NCBI RefSeq assembly: GCF_003363755.1
Contig: NZ_CP031396.1
Span: forward strand, 5,612,501 to 5,676,500
DNA length: 64,000 nucleotides
Origin: Pseudomonas protegens
GTDB lineage: Bacteria > Pseudomonadota > Gammaproteobacteria > Pseudomonadales > Pseudomonadaceae
Direction of reading: 5' to 3'
The notes beneath the pieces were generated by a model. It saw only the letters and a list, made by a program, of their open reading frames with translations, was not told the DNA's origin and made no database searches. This document shows positions 41,923-50,507 of the stretch, in pieces. The translations under genes and the position numbers were made by a program. The first letter of the stretch is position 1, and each line of letters starts with the position of its first letter.

Positions 41923-44373
41923 TCAGGCCGGCAACAGGCGGGTTTCGGGGGCGCCGGCGCTGTCGGCTGACCGCGGCATGCGGGTCAGGCGCAGGGCATT
42001 GAGCACCACGGTCAGGGAACTGATGGACATGCCGATTGCAGCCCAGACCGGAGTGATCCAGCCCAGGGCGGCGAACGGCAGCATCAGGCCATTGTACAGC
42101 CCGGCCCAAAGCAGGTTCTCGATGATTACCCGGCGGGTCCGGCGGGCCAGGCTGAAGGCCTGCACCAGTGCGTCCAGGCGGTTGGACAGGAGCACTGCAT
42201 CGGCGCTGGTTTTGGCCAGGTCGGTGGCCGAACCCATGGCCACGCTGATGTCGGCGGCGGCCAGCACCGGCACATCGTTGACCCCGTCGCCGAGCATCAG
42301 CACTTTGCGGCCCTGTTGATGCAGCTGTTGCAGTACCTGCAGCTTGTCATCCGGGCGCAGGCCACCACGGGCCTCGTCGATCTGTAGTTCGGCTGCGACG
42401 CTGGCCACCATCGGTGAGCTGTCCCCGGACAGTAGCAGGGTATGCCAGCCGCGAGCCTTGCAGGCGGCCAGGAGGGCTGGGGCGTCGCTGCGCAGCCGGT
42501 CATCGAGCACCAGCCAGGCGAGGGCACCCTGGCTGTCACCCAACAATAGCCACTGGCCGGCTTCATCGGGCATCGAGGGCACCGGGCAACCGCTGAGTTC
42601 GCAGACGAATGCCGGCTGGCCGATGCGCAAGCGCTGTGTGCCCACCAGGCCTTCCAGGCCCAGCCCCGGGCTGCTGGTGACCTCTTCGGCCGCTACTGGA
42701 GCACGGCCGAAAGCCCGGGCAATAGGGTGCTCGGAGCGGTTCTCCAGGGCGGCCGCGAGGCTCAGGCAGTCATCGCTGGACAGCGGCCCCAAGGGGCGAA
42801 TGGCGCGCAGTGCCAGGCGTCCTTCGGTGAGGGTGCCGGTCTTGTCGAAAATCACCGTGTCGATCTGGTTCAGGCCTTCGAGCACATGGCCGCGGGTCAA
42901 CAGCAGACCGAGCTTGTGCAGAGTGCCGGTGGCGGCGGTCAGGGCCGTTGGGGTGGCCAGGGACAGCGCGCAAGGACAGGTGGCAACCAGCATGGCCAGG
43001 ACGATCCAGAAGGCGCGCGAGGCATCCAGTTGCCACCACAGCAGGCCGATGGCTGCTGCAGCGATCAATGAAAACAGCAGGAACCACTGGGCCGCGCGGT
43101 CGGCTACCTCCGCGAGCCGCGGTTTCTCTGCCTGAGCCCGATCCAGCAGGCGGACGATGGCGGACAGCCGGGTGTCCTGGCCCAGGGCCTGAACCTCCAC
43201 CGTCAGCGCGCCTTCGACGTTCAGGGTGCCGGCAGTGACGCTATCTCCCAGGCTGCGTGGTTGCGGCAGGTACTCGCCGGTGAGCAGGGATTCGTCGATG
43301 CTCGACTGGCCGTCGAGGATCTTGCCATCGGCCGGCAGCACCGCGCCGGGATGCACCAGTACCCGGTCGCCCAGGCGCAGTTCGGTGAGCAGGATGCGTT
43401 CACTCTGGCCGTCCTGGCCCAGGCGCAGGCAGGAGGCAGGCAACAGGTTGACCAACTGCGCTGTGGCCGCCGCGGTGCGTTCCCGGGCCCGACGTTCCAG
43501 GTAGCGGCCGGCGAGAAGGAACAGCGCGAACATGCCCACAGCGTCGAAGTACAGTTCGCCGACACCGCTGATAGCGGTCCAGATTCCCGCCAGGTAGGCC
43601 CCGCCAATGGCCAGGGACACCGAGACATCCATGGTCAGGTGACGGGTGCGCAAGTCGCGCATGGCGCCCTTGAAGAAAGGTGCGCAACTGTAGAACACGA
43701 TGGGAGTGGTGAGGAACAGTGCGACCCAGCGCAGGATGGTGTGCAACTCCGGGCTCAGGTCGATATTGAATTCCGGCCAGGTGGCCATGGTCGCCATCAT
43801 GGCCTGGAACCACAGCAGTCCGGCGACCCCCAGCTGGCGCAGGGCCAGGCGGTTTTCGCTGGCCAGTTGCTCGGAGGCGCGGTCCGGCTGGTAGGGGTGG
43901 GCGGCGTAGCCGATGTGCCGCAGTTCGCTGAGAACCTGGCTCAGGGGCAGTTGGCTATCGGCCCAGCGCACATGCAGGCGATGGTTGGAAAGGTTGAGGC
44001 GGGCCTCGACCACTGCTGGCAGGCTGCGCAGGTGTTTTTCGATCAGCCAGCCACAGGCGGCGCAACTGATGCCTTCCATGAGCAGTGTGGTTTCCGCCAG
44101 CTCGCCTTCGTGGCGGACAAAGGGCTGTTGCACGTCGGCACGGTCGTACAGTGCCAATTCGTCCAGCAACTGCACAGGCAAGGCTTCGGGGTTGGCCGAG
44201 GCTTCACTGCGGTGGCTGTAGTAATGCTCCAGGCCGCCAGCAACAATGGCTTCGGCCACCGCCTGGCAGCCCGGGCAGCAGAACTCCCGAGGCTCGCCGA
44301 GCACGACGGCGGTGAACCGGCTGCCAGTGGGAACCGGCAGGGCGCAGTGGTAGCAGGGCAGTGGCGTGGTCAT
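41923..44373 (-). CDS. ccoI: Copper-exporting P1B-type ATPase CcoI, for cbb3 assembly
   Basis: An 816-residue copper pump for cytochrome oxidase assembly (not copper resistance). The N terminus has CYHCALPV and CCPGCQAVAEAI metal-binding pairs, then an HMA domain with EGISCAACGWLIEKH (about 90-105). Eight membrane segments include the CPC motif ATCPCALSLATP. The phosphorylation site VIFDKTGTLTEG and hinge MLGDGVNDVPVLAAADIS follow. It lies between ccoH and ccoS; a large hairpin with a T-run lies in the 100-base gap before it. Confidence 0.96.
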   Translation of the reverse strand: MTTPLPCYHCALPVPTGSRFTAVVLGEPREFCCPGCQAVAEAIVAGGLEHYYSHRSEASANPEALPVQLLDELALYDRADVQQPFVRHEGELAETTLLMEGISCAACGWLIEKHLRSLPAVVEARLNLSNHRLHVRWADSQLPLSQVLSELRHIGYAAHPYQPDRASEQLASENRLALRQLGVAGLLWFQAMMATMATWPEFNIDLSPELHTILRWVALFLTTPIVFYSCAPFFKGAMRDLRTRHLTMDVSVSLAIGGAYLAGIWTAISGVGELYFDAVGMFALFLLAGRYLERRARERTAAATAQLVNLLPASCLRLGQDGQSERILLTELRLGDRVLVHPGAVLPADGKILDGQSSIDESLLTGEYLPQPRSLGDSVTAGTLNVEGALTVEVQALGQDTRLSAIVRLLDRAQAEKPRLAEVADRAAQWFLLFSLIAAAAIGLLWWQLDASRAFWIVLAMLVATCPCALSLATPTALTAATGTLHKLGLLLTRGHVLEGLNQIDTVIFDKTGTLTEGRLALRAIRPLGPLSSDDCLSLAAALENRSEHPIARAFGRAPVAAEEVTSSPGLGLEGLVGTQRLRIGQPAFVCELSGCPVPSMPDEAGQWLLLGDSQGALAWLVLDDRLRSDAPALLAACKARGWHTLLLSGDSSPMVASVAAELQIDEARGGLRPDDKLQVLQQLHQQGRKVLMLGDGVNDVPVLAAADISVAMGSATDLAKTSADAVLLSNRLDALVQAFSLARRTRRVIIENLLWAGLYNGLMLPFAALGWITPVWAAIGMSISSLTVVLNALRLTRMPRSADSAGAPETRLLPA

Positions 44374-44401
44374 CGGCGGTCTTTGTGGTCGGGAAAAAAC
44401 T

Positions 44402-44458
44402 CATCGCCGGCCAGTCGCCTGCAACCCGGGTGACGGGGAGGGCGGCGGGCCGGCGATG
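44402..44458 (-). terminator. Long hairpin with T-run between ccoH and ccoI
   Basis: CATCGCCGGCC (44402-44412) and GGCCGGCGATG (44448-44458) form a perfect 11-bp GC-rich stem around a 35-base loop, followed on the minus strand by AGTTTTTTCCC. It looks like an intrinsic terminator or attenuator inside the ccoG-H-I-S operon. Confidence 0.55.
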
Positions 44459-44473
44459 GACGACAGGTGTTGT

Positions 44474-45010
44474 TCAGTTCAGGTCTTCCGCCCCTTGTAG
44501 CGGCTCATCGCCCAGCAGCAGGTCTTTGTCGTGGCTGACTTGTTCCTCTTCGAACATGCGCCAGGTCTTGTCGCCTTCGACTCCCAGCAGCTCGACGAAG
44601 CGCCGGCCTTCGACCTGATCGCTCAACTGGCCAATGTAGCGACCTTGTTCGGTTTCGCTGCGGGTGAGGGCGATCTTGCGGTCTTTCTCGGGCTGGGTCG
44701 GCGAGATCAGGTTCAGCTCCAGGGTCTTGGGCTGGCTGTTACCGCTCAGGCGCAGTTCCACTTCGCCGGTCAGTTCGTCGAGGTGCACGTTGGCGCGCAT
44801 CTTCAGGGTCTGGGCCAGCAGTTCACGGTCCAGGGAGCGGTTGATGCCCTTGCCAGCCTCGTAGTAGTTGTCGTTGACCAGGTTGTCCGGGTTGTTCACG
44901 GCAATGGTCACCATGGACAGGGTCAGGGTCACCGAGCAGGCGAGGATGCCAATGATGATCCAGGGCCAGAGGTGTTTGTACCAGGGGCTGGTGGTGGTAG
45001 CTGCGGGCAT
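44474..45010 (-). CDS. ccoH: cbb3 assembly protein CcoH (FixH)
   Basis: A 178-residue protein with one N-terminal membrane segment (about 13-35, WPWIIIGILACSVTLTLSMV) followed by the FixH signature NNPDNLVNDNYYEAGKGINRSL and a periplasmic beta-rich domain. It stabilises the cbb3 complex during assembly. The ATG at 45010 (MPAATTTSP) is used; a GTG two codons earlier is in frame. It starts 18 bases after ccoG's stop. Confidence 0.94.
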   Translation of the reverse strand: MPAATTTSPWYKHLWPWIIIGILACSVTLTLSMVTIAVNNPDNLVNDNYYEAGKGINRSLDRELLAQTLKMRANVHLDELTGEVELRLSGNSQPKTLELNLISPTQPEKDRKIALTRSETEQGRYIGQLSDQVEGRRFVELLGVEGDKTWRMFEEEQVSHDKDLLLGDEPLQGAEDLN

Positions 45011-45028
45011 GATCACTTCTCTTGGCTC

Positions 45029-46444
45029 TTAACGAATTTGTGGGCCGATGAACCGGCTCTTGGCTTCAACGTGGACGCTGTCATCGTCGGCATCCTTGAG
45101 GATGAACTTCACCTCGTTGGTGGTCGATGGCAGTTGCTCTGGAGCGATGGACAGTTCCACTGGCATGCTGACGATATCGCCGGCCTCCACGTGGATCTCG
45201 CGCTTGCCTTGCAGCTTCAGGTCCGGCAGGCCAGCGGCATCGAGCACGTAGGTGTGGTCGCGCTGGTCCTTGTTCATGATCTTCAGGCTATAGACGTTTT
45301 CGATCCGGCCTTCTGAGTTTTCGCGGTAGAGCACCCGGTCCTTGCTGACATCGAAGCCCACCAGCGAGCGCATGAAGAACGCGGTGACCAGCAGGCTGAT
45401 CATGGCCAGTAACACCAGGGCGTAACCGATCAGGCGCGGACGCAGTTTATGGGTTTTCTGTCCGGAGAGGTTGTGTTCGGTGGTGTAGCTGATGAGTCCG
45501 CGTGGGTACTCCATCTTGTCCATGATGCTGTCGCAGGCGTCGATACAGGCGGCGCAGCCGATGCATTCGATCTGCAGGCCATCTCGGATATCGATGCCGG
45601 TGGGGCAGACCTGGACGCACATGGTGCAATCGATGCAGTCGCCCAGACCCTGGGCCTTGTAGTCGGCGCCTTTCTTGCGTGGGCCACGGCTTTCACCACG
45701 GCGCGGATCGTAGGACACGATCAGGGTGTCCTTGTCGAACATCACGCTCTGGAAGCGCGCATAGGGGCACATGTAGATGCACACTTGCTCGCGCAGCCAA
45801 CCGGCGTTGCCGTAAGTGGCCAGGGTGAAGAAACCGACCCAGAAGTACGACCAGCCATCGGCCTGGCCCGTGAAGAACTCGATGACCAGTTCGCGGATGG
45901 GCGAGAAGTAGCCGACGAAGGTCATGCCGGTGACGAAGCCAATCAACAGCCAGAGGCTGTGCTTGCTGAGTTTGCGCAGGAACTTGTTGGCGCTCATGGG
46001 CGCCTTGTCCAGCTTGATGCGCTGATTGCGGTCGCCTTCGGTGACTTTCTCGCACCACATGAAAATCCAGGTCCAGACGCTCTGCGGGCAGGTGTAGCCG
46101 CACCAGATACGTCCGGCATAGACGGTGATGAAGAACAGGCCGAAAGCGGCAATGATCAACAGTCCCGAGAGCAGGATGAAGTCCTGGGGCCAGAACGTGG
46201 CGCCAAAGATGAAGAACTTACGTTCCGGCAGGTTCCACCAGACGGCCTGGTGACCACCCCAGTTGAGCCACACGGTGCCGAAGTACAGCAGGAATAATCC
46301 GGCGCCGCCCAGCATGCGCAGATTGCGGAACAGGCCAGTGAAGGCGCGGGTGTAGATTTTTTCCCTGGAGGCGTAGAGGTCGACGCTGTTGGTCGCGTTT
46401 TTGGCAGGCGGGGTAACGTCTTGTACGGGAATCTGGTTGCTCAT
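45029..46444 (-). CDS. ccoG: cbb3 maturation iron-sulfur protein CcoG
   Basis: A 471-residue inner-membrane protein related to FixG. It has several membrane segments, the FixG/RdxA signature WCGYTCPQSVWTWIFMWCEK, and two [4Fe-4S] ferredoxin motifs: CIDCTMCVQVCPTGIDIRDG and CIGCAACIDACDSIMDKM. The C-terminal half is an Ig-like periplasmic domain. CcoG is thought to reduce copper for delivery to CcoN. Two ATG codons overlap in ATGATGAGC; the second (46444) is used. It heads the ccoGHIS operon and has candidate redox-regulatory sites 110-165 bases upstream. Confidence 0.96.
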   Translation of the reverse strand: MSNQIPVQDVTPPAKNATNSVDLYASREKIYTRAFTGLFRNLRMLGGAGLFLLYFGTVWLNWGGHQAVWWNLPERKFFIFGATFWPQDFILLSGLLIIAAFGLFFITVYAGRIWCGYTCPQSVWTWIFMWCEKVTEGDRNQRIKLDKAPMSANKFLRKLSKHSLWLLIGFVTGMTFVGYFSPIRELVIEFFTGQADGWSYFWVGFFTLATYGNAGWLREQVCIYMCPYARFQSVMFDKDTLIVSYDPRRGESRGPRKKGADYKAQGLGDCIDCTMCVQVCPTGIDIRDGLQIECIGCAACIDACDSIMDKMEYPRGLISYTTEHNLSGQKTHKLRPRLIGYALVLLAMISLLVTAFFMRSLVGFDVSKDRVLYRENSEGRIENVYSLKIMNKDQRDHTYVLDAAGLPDLKLQGKREIHVEAGDIVSMPVELSIAPEQLPSTTNEVKFILKDADDDSVHVEAKSRFIGPQIR

Positions 46445-46553
46445 CATTGCATCCCACGGCAGTGGAAAAATGCCTCGGCCAGTACATGCCGGCCGGGGTC
46501 AAAAGGGGTGTTGCAGTGGCGCAATGATACGCCTGTAGCTCTAGCGCAAGGGT

Positions 46554-46568
46554 GCGACCTTTGGTCGC
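46554..46568. promoter_or_regulatory. GCGAC-N5-GTCGC inverted repeat upstream of ccoG
   Basis: GCGACCTTTGGTCGC: 110-124 bases upstream of ccoG. It matches GCGNC..GNCGC sites bound by RegA/PrrA/RoxR-type redox response regulators, as known for that family. A near-identical copy lies upstream of ccoN1. Confidence 0.5.
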
Positions 46569-46594
46569 GTTGGGGGAAATCAACTGATGGTGTA

Positions 46595-46608
46595 ATGACT
46601 TGAATCAA
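46595..46608. promoter_or_regulatory. Partial Anr box upstream of ccoG
   Basis: ATGACTTGAATCAA (minus: TTGAT-TCAA-GTCAT) matches 8 of the 10 consensus positions of TTGAT-N4-ATCAA. Its centre is about 157 bases upstream of the start codon. Confidence 0.4.
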
Positions 46609-46778
46609 TTGACTTACGAATTATGGACCCATTTGCAGGCGGCGCCGTTCAATTCTTCCAGGGAGTGATCAGGCGGACTCCGCAGGCCTCAAAGTCCTTC
46701 TTGTTCTAGAAATGTTACTACCGGGTTGCCGGGAAGGGTGATCCACCGTCGAGCACCAGCCGATGCAAGGCGCAAACA

Positions 46779-46814
46779 AAACGGCCCCGTCAATTTTCAT
46801 TGGCGGGGCCGTTG
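46779..46814 (-). terminator. Terminator of ccoNOQP-1
   Basis: On the minus strand AACGGCCCCG, a 14-base loop, CGGGGCCGTTTTGTTT: a GC-rich stem followed by a T-rich stretch, 23 bases after the ccoP1 stop. Confidence 0.85.
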
Positions 46815-46837
46815 GGTATTGCTTTCAGGCGTCGGTC

Positions 46838-47815
46838 TTACTCGGCGTCGGCCTGCTTGTTACCGTGGGACAGGCTGTAGACATAGGCGGCCAGCAGGTG
46901 AACCTTGTCATTGCCTTGCAGTTGTTCCTGGGCAGGCATCACGCCCTGACGGCCATGACGAATGGTCTGCTGCAGTTGGGCGAAGCTCGAGCCGTAGATG
47001 AAGGCTGCCGGGTGAGTCAGGTTCGGGGCGCCCATGGCCGGTGTGCCTTTGCCTTCCGGACCGTGGCAGACCGCGCAGTTGGCGGCGAACAACTTCTGAC
47101 CATTGACCGGGTCGGCCTTGATGCCTTCCGGCAACTTGCGGCCGTCGAGGTTGGTCAGGACATAAGCGGCAACGTCACTGACGCCCTGTTCCTTGATCAC
47201 GTCCACCCAGGCCGGCATCACCGCGTGGCGACCGCCCATGATGGAGGCCTTGATGGTTTCCGGCTCGCCGCCCCAACGCCAGTCGGCGTCAGTCAGGTTA
47301 GGGAAGCCATAGGCGCCCTTGGCGTCGGAACCGTGGCAGACCGAGCAGTTGGACGCGAACAGGCGACCGCCCATTTTCAGGGCTTGCGGGTCCTTGGCCA
47401 CTTCTTCGATAGGCATGGCGGCGTACTTGGCGAAGATCGGACCGAACTTGGCGTCCGACTTGGCCATTTCCTTTTCCCACTCATGCACACCGGTCCAGCC
47501 GGGCTGGCCGTTGGCAAACGGGGTCTGCTTCTCGTTATCGAGGTAGTTGTAGCCCGGCAGGACGCCTTTCCAGTTGCCCAGGCCCGGGTACAGCACCAGG
47601 TAACCCAGGGCGAAGACGATGGTGCCGACAAACAGCATGAACCACCACTGTGGCAGCGGGTTGTCGTACTCCTCGATCCCGTCGAAGGAGTGGCCGACCG
47701 TCTCGTCGGTCTGCTCGGTGCGCTGGCCCTTGCGGGTCGACAGCAGCAGCCAGGTCAGGGCGAAGATGGTACCCAGACTGAGGACTGTGACGTACAGACT
47801 CCAGAACGTAGTCAT
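46838..47815 (-). CDS. ccoP1: cbb3-type cytochrome c oxidase subunit III, CcoP1 (diheme)
   Basis: A 325-residue diheme cytochrome c subunit that passes electrons to CcoN. The N terminus has two membrane segments (TTFWSLYVTVLSLGTIFALT; FMLFVGTIVFALGYLVLYPG) with the CcoP-typical DGIEEYDNPLPQWW between. Two class I heme sites are visible: SNCSVCHGSDAKGAYGFPNL and ANCAVCHGPEGKGTPAMG, each with a later Met ligand. Its start overlaps ccoQ1 by 4 bases (ATGA). It ends the first of two tandem operons. The second copy (50550) is 315 residues long. Confidence 0.97.
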   Translation of the reverse strand: MTTFWSLYVTVLSLGTIFALTWLLLSTRKGQRTEQTDETVGHSFDGIEEYDNPLPQWWFMLFVGTIVFALGYLVLYPGLGNWKGVLPGYNYLDNEKQTPFANGQPGWTGVHEWEKEMAKSDAKFGPIFAKYAAMPIEEVAKDPQALKMGGRLFASNCSVCHGSDAKGAYGFPNLTDADWRWGGEPETIKASIMGGRHAVMPAWVDVIKEQGVSDVAAYVLTNLDGRKLPEGIKADPVNGQKLFAANCAVCHGPEGKGTPAMGAPNLTHPAAFIYGSSFAQLQQTIRHGRQGVMPAQEQLQGNDKVHLLAAYVYSLSHGNKQADAE

Positions 47816-47997
47816 TCTTTGTTACTCCTAGAAGCTTGCTCGACGTGCTTGATGGCGTCGGGATCATCCGCGAACGGCAGCAAGGTCGCGTCTTCAAACT
47901 CGGACTTGCGCTTGGGGCTGAACACCCAGAGCGCCAAGCCGATGAAGGCCACCATCACAACAAGGGTGCCCAGGCCACGAATCATCCCGATATCCAT
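47812..47997 (-). CDS. ccoQ1: cbb3 oxidase small subunit CcoQ1
   Basis: A 61-residue membrane peptide: MDIGMIRGLGTLVVMVAFIG is the single membrane segment with the invariant RGLGT, then the short polar tail SPKRKSEFEDATLLPFADD. CcoQ stabilises the complex in air. It lies 5 bases after ccoO1 and overlaps ccoP1 by 4 bases. Confidence 0.95.
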   Translation of the reverse strand: MDIGMIRGLGTLVVMVAFIGLALWVFSPKRKSEFEDATLLPFADDPDAIKHVEQASRSNKE

Positions 47998-48002
47998 CTA
48001 GA

Positions 48003-48611
48003 TCACCGTTTGCTTTTGATGATGGTGCCCAGGCCTTGCAGATAGGCCACCAGCGCGTCCATTTCGGTTTTGCCCTTCACAGCATCCTGGGCGCCGGCGA
48101 TGTCTTCGTCGGTGTAAGGGACGCCGAGTGTGCGCAAGACTTCCATTTTCTTCGCGGTGTCTTTGCCGTCGAGCTTGTTTTCTACGAGGAACGGATAAGC
48201 CGGCATCTTCGACTCGGGGACCACGTTGCGCGGGTTGTACAAGTGCGCACGCTGCCAGTCATCGGAGTAGCGGCCGCCGACACGGGCCAGGTCCGGACCG
48301 GTACGCTTGGAGCCCCACAGGAACGGGTGGTCCCAGACGCTTTCACCGGCCACCGAGTAGTGGCCATAGCGTTCGGTTTCAGCGCGGAACGGACGGATCA
48401 TCTGCGAGTGGCAGCCGACACAGCCGTTGGCGATGTACACGTCGCGGCCTTCCAGTTCCAACGCGGTGCGCGGCTTCATACCCTCCACCGGCTTGTTGGT
48501 AACGTCCTGGAAGAACAGCGGAACGATCTGGGTCAGGCCGCCGATGCTGACGGCGATGACCATGAAGAAGGCCAGTAGGCCAATGTTCTTCTCGACTACT
48601 TCGTGCTTCAT
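48003..48611 (-). CDS. ccoO1: cbb3 oxidase subunit II, CcoO1 (monoheme)
   Basis: A 202-residue membrane-anchored cytochrome c. It has one N-terminal membrane segment ([23 protein letters not shown]), the heme motif [21 protein letters not shown] and the distal Met in [18 protein letters not shown]. It overlaps ccoN1 by one base (TGATG), typical translational coupling. A 95-base stretch (48253-48347) is identical to ccoO2. Confidence 0.97.
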   Translation of the reverse strand: MKHEVVEKNIGLLAFFMVIAVSIGGLTQIVPLFFQDVTNKPVEGMKPRTALELEGRDVYIANGCVGCHSQMIRPFRAETERYGHYSVAGESVWDHPFLWGSKRTGPDLARVGGRYSDDWQRAHLYNPRNVVPESKMPAYPFLVENKLDGKDTAKKMEVLRTLGVPYTDEDIAGAQDAVKGKTEMDALVAYLQGLGTIIKSKR

Positions 48612-50053
48612 CAGTGAGCTCCAACTACAGCGATCTGAGCGGCGGCTTCAGCTTCAGCCGGGTTCGAGGCGCGAACGGTGCGGAACACGTTGTACGCCAT
48701 GATCAGCATGCCGGCGGCGAAGAACGCACCGCCCAGAGCGCGGACGATAAAGCCCGGGTGACTGGCTTGCAGCGCTTCGACGAAGGAGTAGGTGAGGGTG
48801 CCGTCATCGTTGATTGCACGCCACATCAGGCCCTGGGTAATGCCGTTGACCCACATCGAGGCGATGTAGAGCACGGTACCGATGGTGGCCAGCCAGAAGT
48901 GGGTGTTGATCAGGCCGGTGCTGTGCATCTGCTGACGACCGAAGACTTTCGGGATCAGGTGGTACAGGGCGCCGATGGAGATCATTGCTACCCAGCCCAG
49001 AGCGCCAGCGTGTACGTGGCCGATGGTCCAGTCGGTGTAGTGCGAGAGCGAGTTGACGGTCTTGATCGCCATCATCGGACCTTCGAAGGTCGACATGCCG
49101 TAGAACGCCAGGGACACCACCAAGAAGCGCAGGATCGGGTCGGTGCGCAGCTTATGCCAGGCACCCGACAGGGTCATCATGCCGTTGATCATGCCGCCCC
49201 AGCTGGGTGCCAGCAGGATGATCGACATGGCCATGCCCAGGGACTGGGCCCAATCCGGCAGTGCGGTGTAGTGCAGGTGGTGCGGACCGGCCCAGATGTA
49301 CAGGGTGATCAGCGCCCAGAAGTGCACGATGGACAGGCGATAGGAGTAGATCGGACGCTCGGCCTGCTTGGGTACGAAGTAGTACATCATCCCCAGGAAG
49401 CCGGTGGTCAGGAAGAAGCCCACGGCGTTGTGGCCATACCACCACTGGATCATGGCGTCAGTCGCACCGGCATAGGCCGAATAGGACTTGAAGAAGCTGA
49501 CCGGCAGGGAGGCGTGGTTGACGATGTGCAGCATCGCGGTCACCACGATGAAGGCACCGTAGAACCAGTTACCGACGTAGATGTGCTTGGTCTTGCGCTT
49601 GGTGATGGTGCCAAAGAACACCAGGCCGTAGGTGACCCAGACGATCGCCAGCAGGATGGCCAGGGGCCATTCCAGTTCGGCGTATTCCTTGGTGGTGGTG
49701 TAACCCAGTGGCAGGGTCACGATCGCGCCGACGATCACCGCTTGCCAACCCCAGAAGGTGAAGGCCGCAAGGCTGTCGGAAATCAGTCGCGTCTGGCAGG
49801 TTCGCTGCACGACATAGTAAGAGGTGGCAAACAATGCACATCCACCGAAGGCGAAGATCACCAGGTTGGTGTGCAGCGGGCGCAGGCGTCCAAAGGTCGT
49901 CCATGGCAGATCGAAGTTCAACTCCGGCCAGACCAGTTGCGAGGCGATGAAGACACCGAGCCCCATGCCAAGGATCCCCCAGACCACCGTCATGATGGCG
50001 AACTGGCGGACTACCTTATAGTTATAAGCAGTCGGACTGATTGCTGTGCTCAT
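48611..50053 (-). CDS. ccoN1: cbb3-type cytochrome c oxidase subunit I, CcoN1
   Basis: A 480-residue, 12-segment catalytic subunit with the low-spin heme b and the heme b3-CuB site. Conserved parts include GRLRPLHTNLVIFAFGGCALF, HNAVGFFLTTGFLGMMYYF, WALITLYIWAGPHHLHYTALPDW (His ligands of CuB and heme b3) and DWTIGHVHAGALGWVAMISI. ATG 50053 gives the family N terminus (MSTAISPTAYNYKVVRQFAI); the frame is open 61 codons further. Long stretches are nearly identical to ccoN2. In P. aeruginosa the first operon is the constitutive one. Confidence 0.98.
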   Translation of the reverse strand: MSTAISPTAYNYKVVRQFAIMTVVWGILGMGLGVFIASQLVWPELNFDLPWTTFGRLRPLHTNLVIFAFGGCALFATSYYVVQRTCQTRLISDSLAAFTFWGWQAVIVGAIVTLPLGYTTTKEYAELEWPLAILLAIVWVTYGLVFFGTITKRKTKHIYVGNWFYGAFIVVTAMLHIVNHASLPVSFFKSYSAYAGATDAMIQWWYGHNAVGFFLTTGFLGMMYYFVPKQAERPIYSYRLSIVHFWALITLYIWAGPHHLHYTALPDWAQSLGMAMSIILLAPSWGGMINGMMTLSGAWHKLRTDPILRFLVVSLAFYGMSTFEGPMMAIKTVNSLSHYTDWTIGHVHAGALGWVAMISIGALYHLIPKVFGRQQMHSTGLINTHFWLATIGTVLYIASMWVNGITQGLMWRAINDDGTLTYSFVEALQASHPGFIVRALGGAFFAAGMLIMAYNVFRTVRASNPAEAEAAAQIAVVGAH

Positions 50054-50138
50054 TCTAAGGTTCCACGGTTTGGGTGTTTTATTAGGGATAAAAATCGGCC
50101 GCAAGTATGGAGAAAGCAGGGGGTCATTGCAACGCGCC

Positions 50139-50152
50139 ATGACCTGGGTCAA
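50139..50152. promoter_or_regulatory. Partial Anr box upstream of ccoN1
   Basis: ATGACCTGGGTCAA (minus: TTGAC-CCAG-GTCAT) is an inverted repeat about 86 bases upstream of the start. TTGAC/GTCAT differ from TTGAT/ATCAA at three positions, so it may be weak or used by another FNR-family member. Confidence 0.35.
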
Positions 50153-50196
50153 TGCGTTCCATGCCTGATTCTGCGGCCTTTCCCTATGCCGAGTAG

Positions 50197-50240
50197 GGAC
50201 AAAAATTGCCCTCGGACAAAATGTCGCAGTGGACAAAAAA
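50197..50240. repeat. Three GGACAAAA direct repeats, 17-bp period
   Basis: GGACAAAAA starts at 50197, GGACAAAA at 50214 and GGACAAAAAA at 50231: exact 17-bp spacing, with unrelated sequence between. It lies 144-187 bases upstream of ccoN1. Confidence 0.6.
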
Positions 50241-50466
50241 CTTGGGGTGTCAGGTCAGTTGTAACCGGGTGTGTGGAAGTCCGCGGATCAGCTGACAGGT
50301 GGTAAGCCAGTCGACAGCCGGTATAAACCAGCCTTTGCGGCCTGTCATCGAGCGAAAGCTTCGAACGTCAAGGATACCGATGGCCTGTGACCGGTCATTG
50401 CCAGTCCACTTCGGGGCAAGCTTAGACCTGATTCGGATCAGTGCAAAGGCGATGGGGGAGAGGGGT

Positions 50467-50481
50467 GCGACACTTGGTCGC
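50467..50481. promoter_or_regulatory. GCGAC-N5-GTCGC inverted repeat, second copy
   Basis: GCGACACTTGGTCGC shares GGTGCGAC and TTGGTCGC with the copy before ccoG (46554). It lies about 415 bases upstream of ccoN1 and 70 bases downstream of ccoP2. Confidence 0.5.
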
Positions 50482-50507
50482 AAAGAGGCAGGAGGGAAAG
50501 CTTCAAG

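Larger units (their letters stand above)
46445..46837. promoter_or_regulatory. Intergenic region ccoP1 / ccoG
   Basis: About 390 bases. It contains the ccoG promoter region (an inverted repeat at 46554-46568 and a partial Anr box at 46595-46608), some 170 bases with nothing recognisable, and the ccoP1 terminator at 46779-46814. Confidence 0.6.

Noticed and set aside
50429..50442. CTGATTCGGATCAG as an Anr box
   Set aside because: Outer bases of both half-sites differ from TTGAT/ATCAA and it is about 380 bases from ccoN1; too weak and too far.
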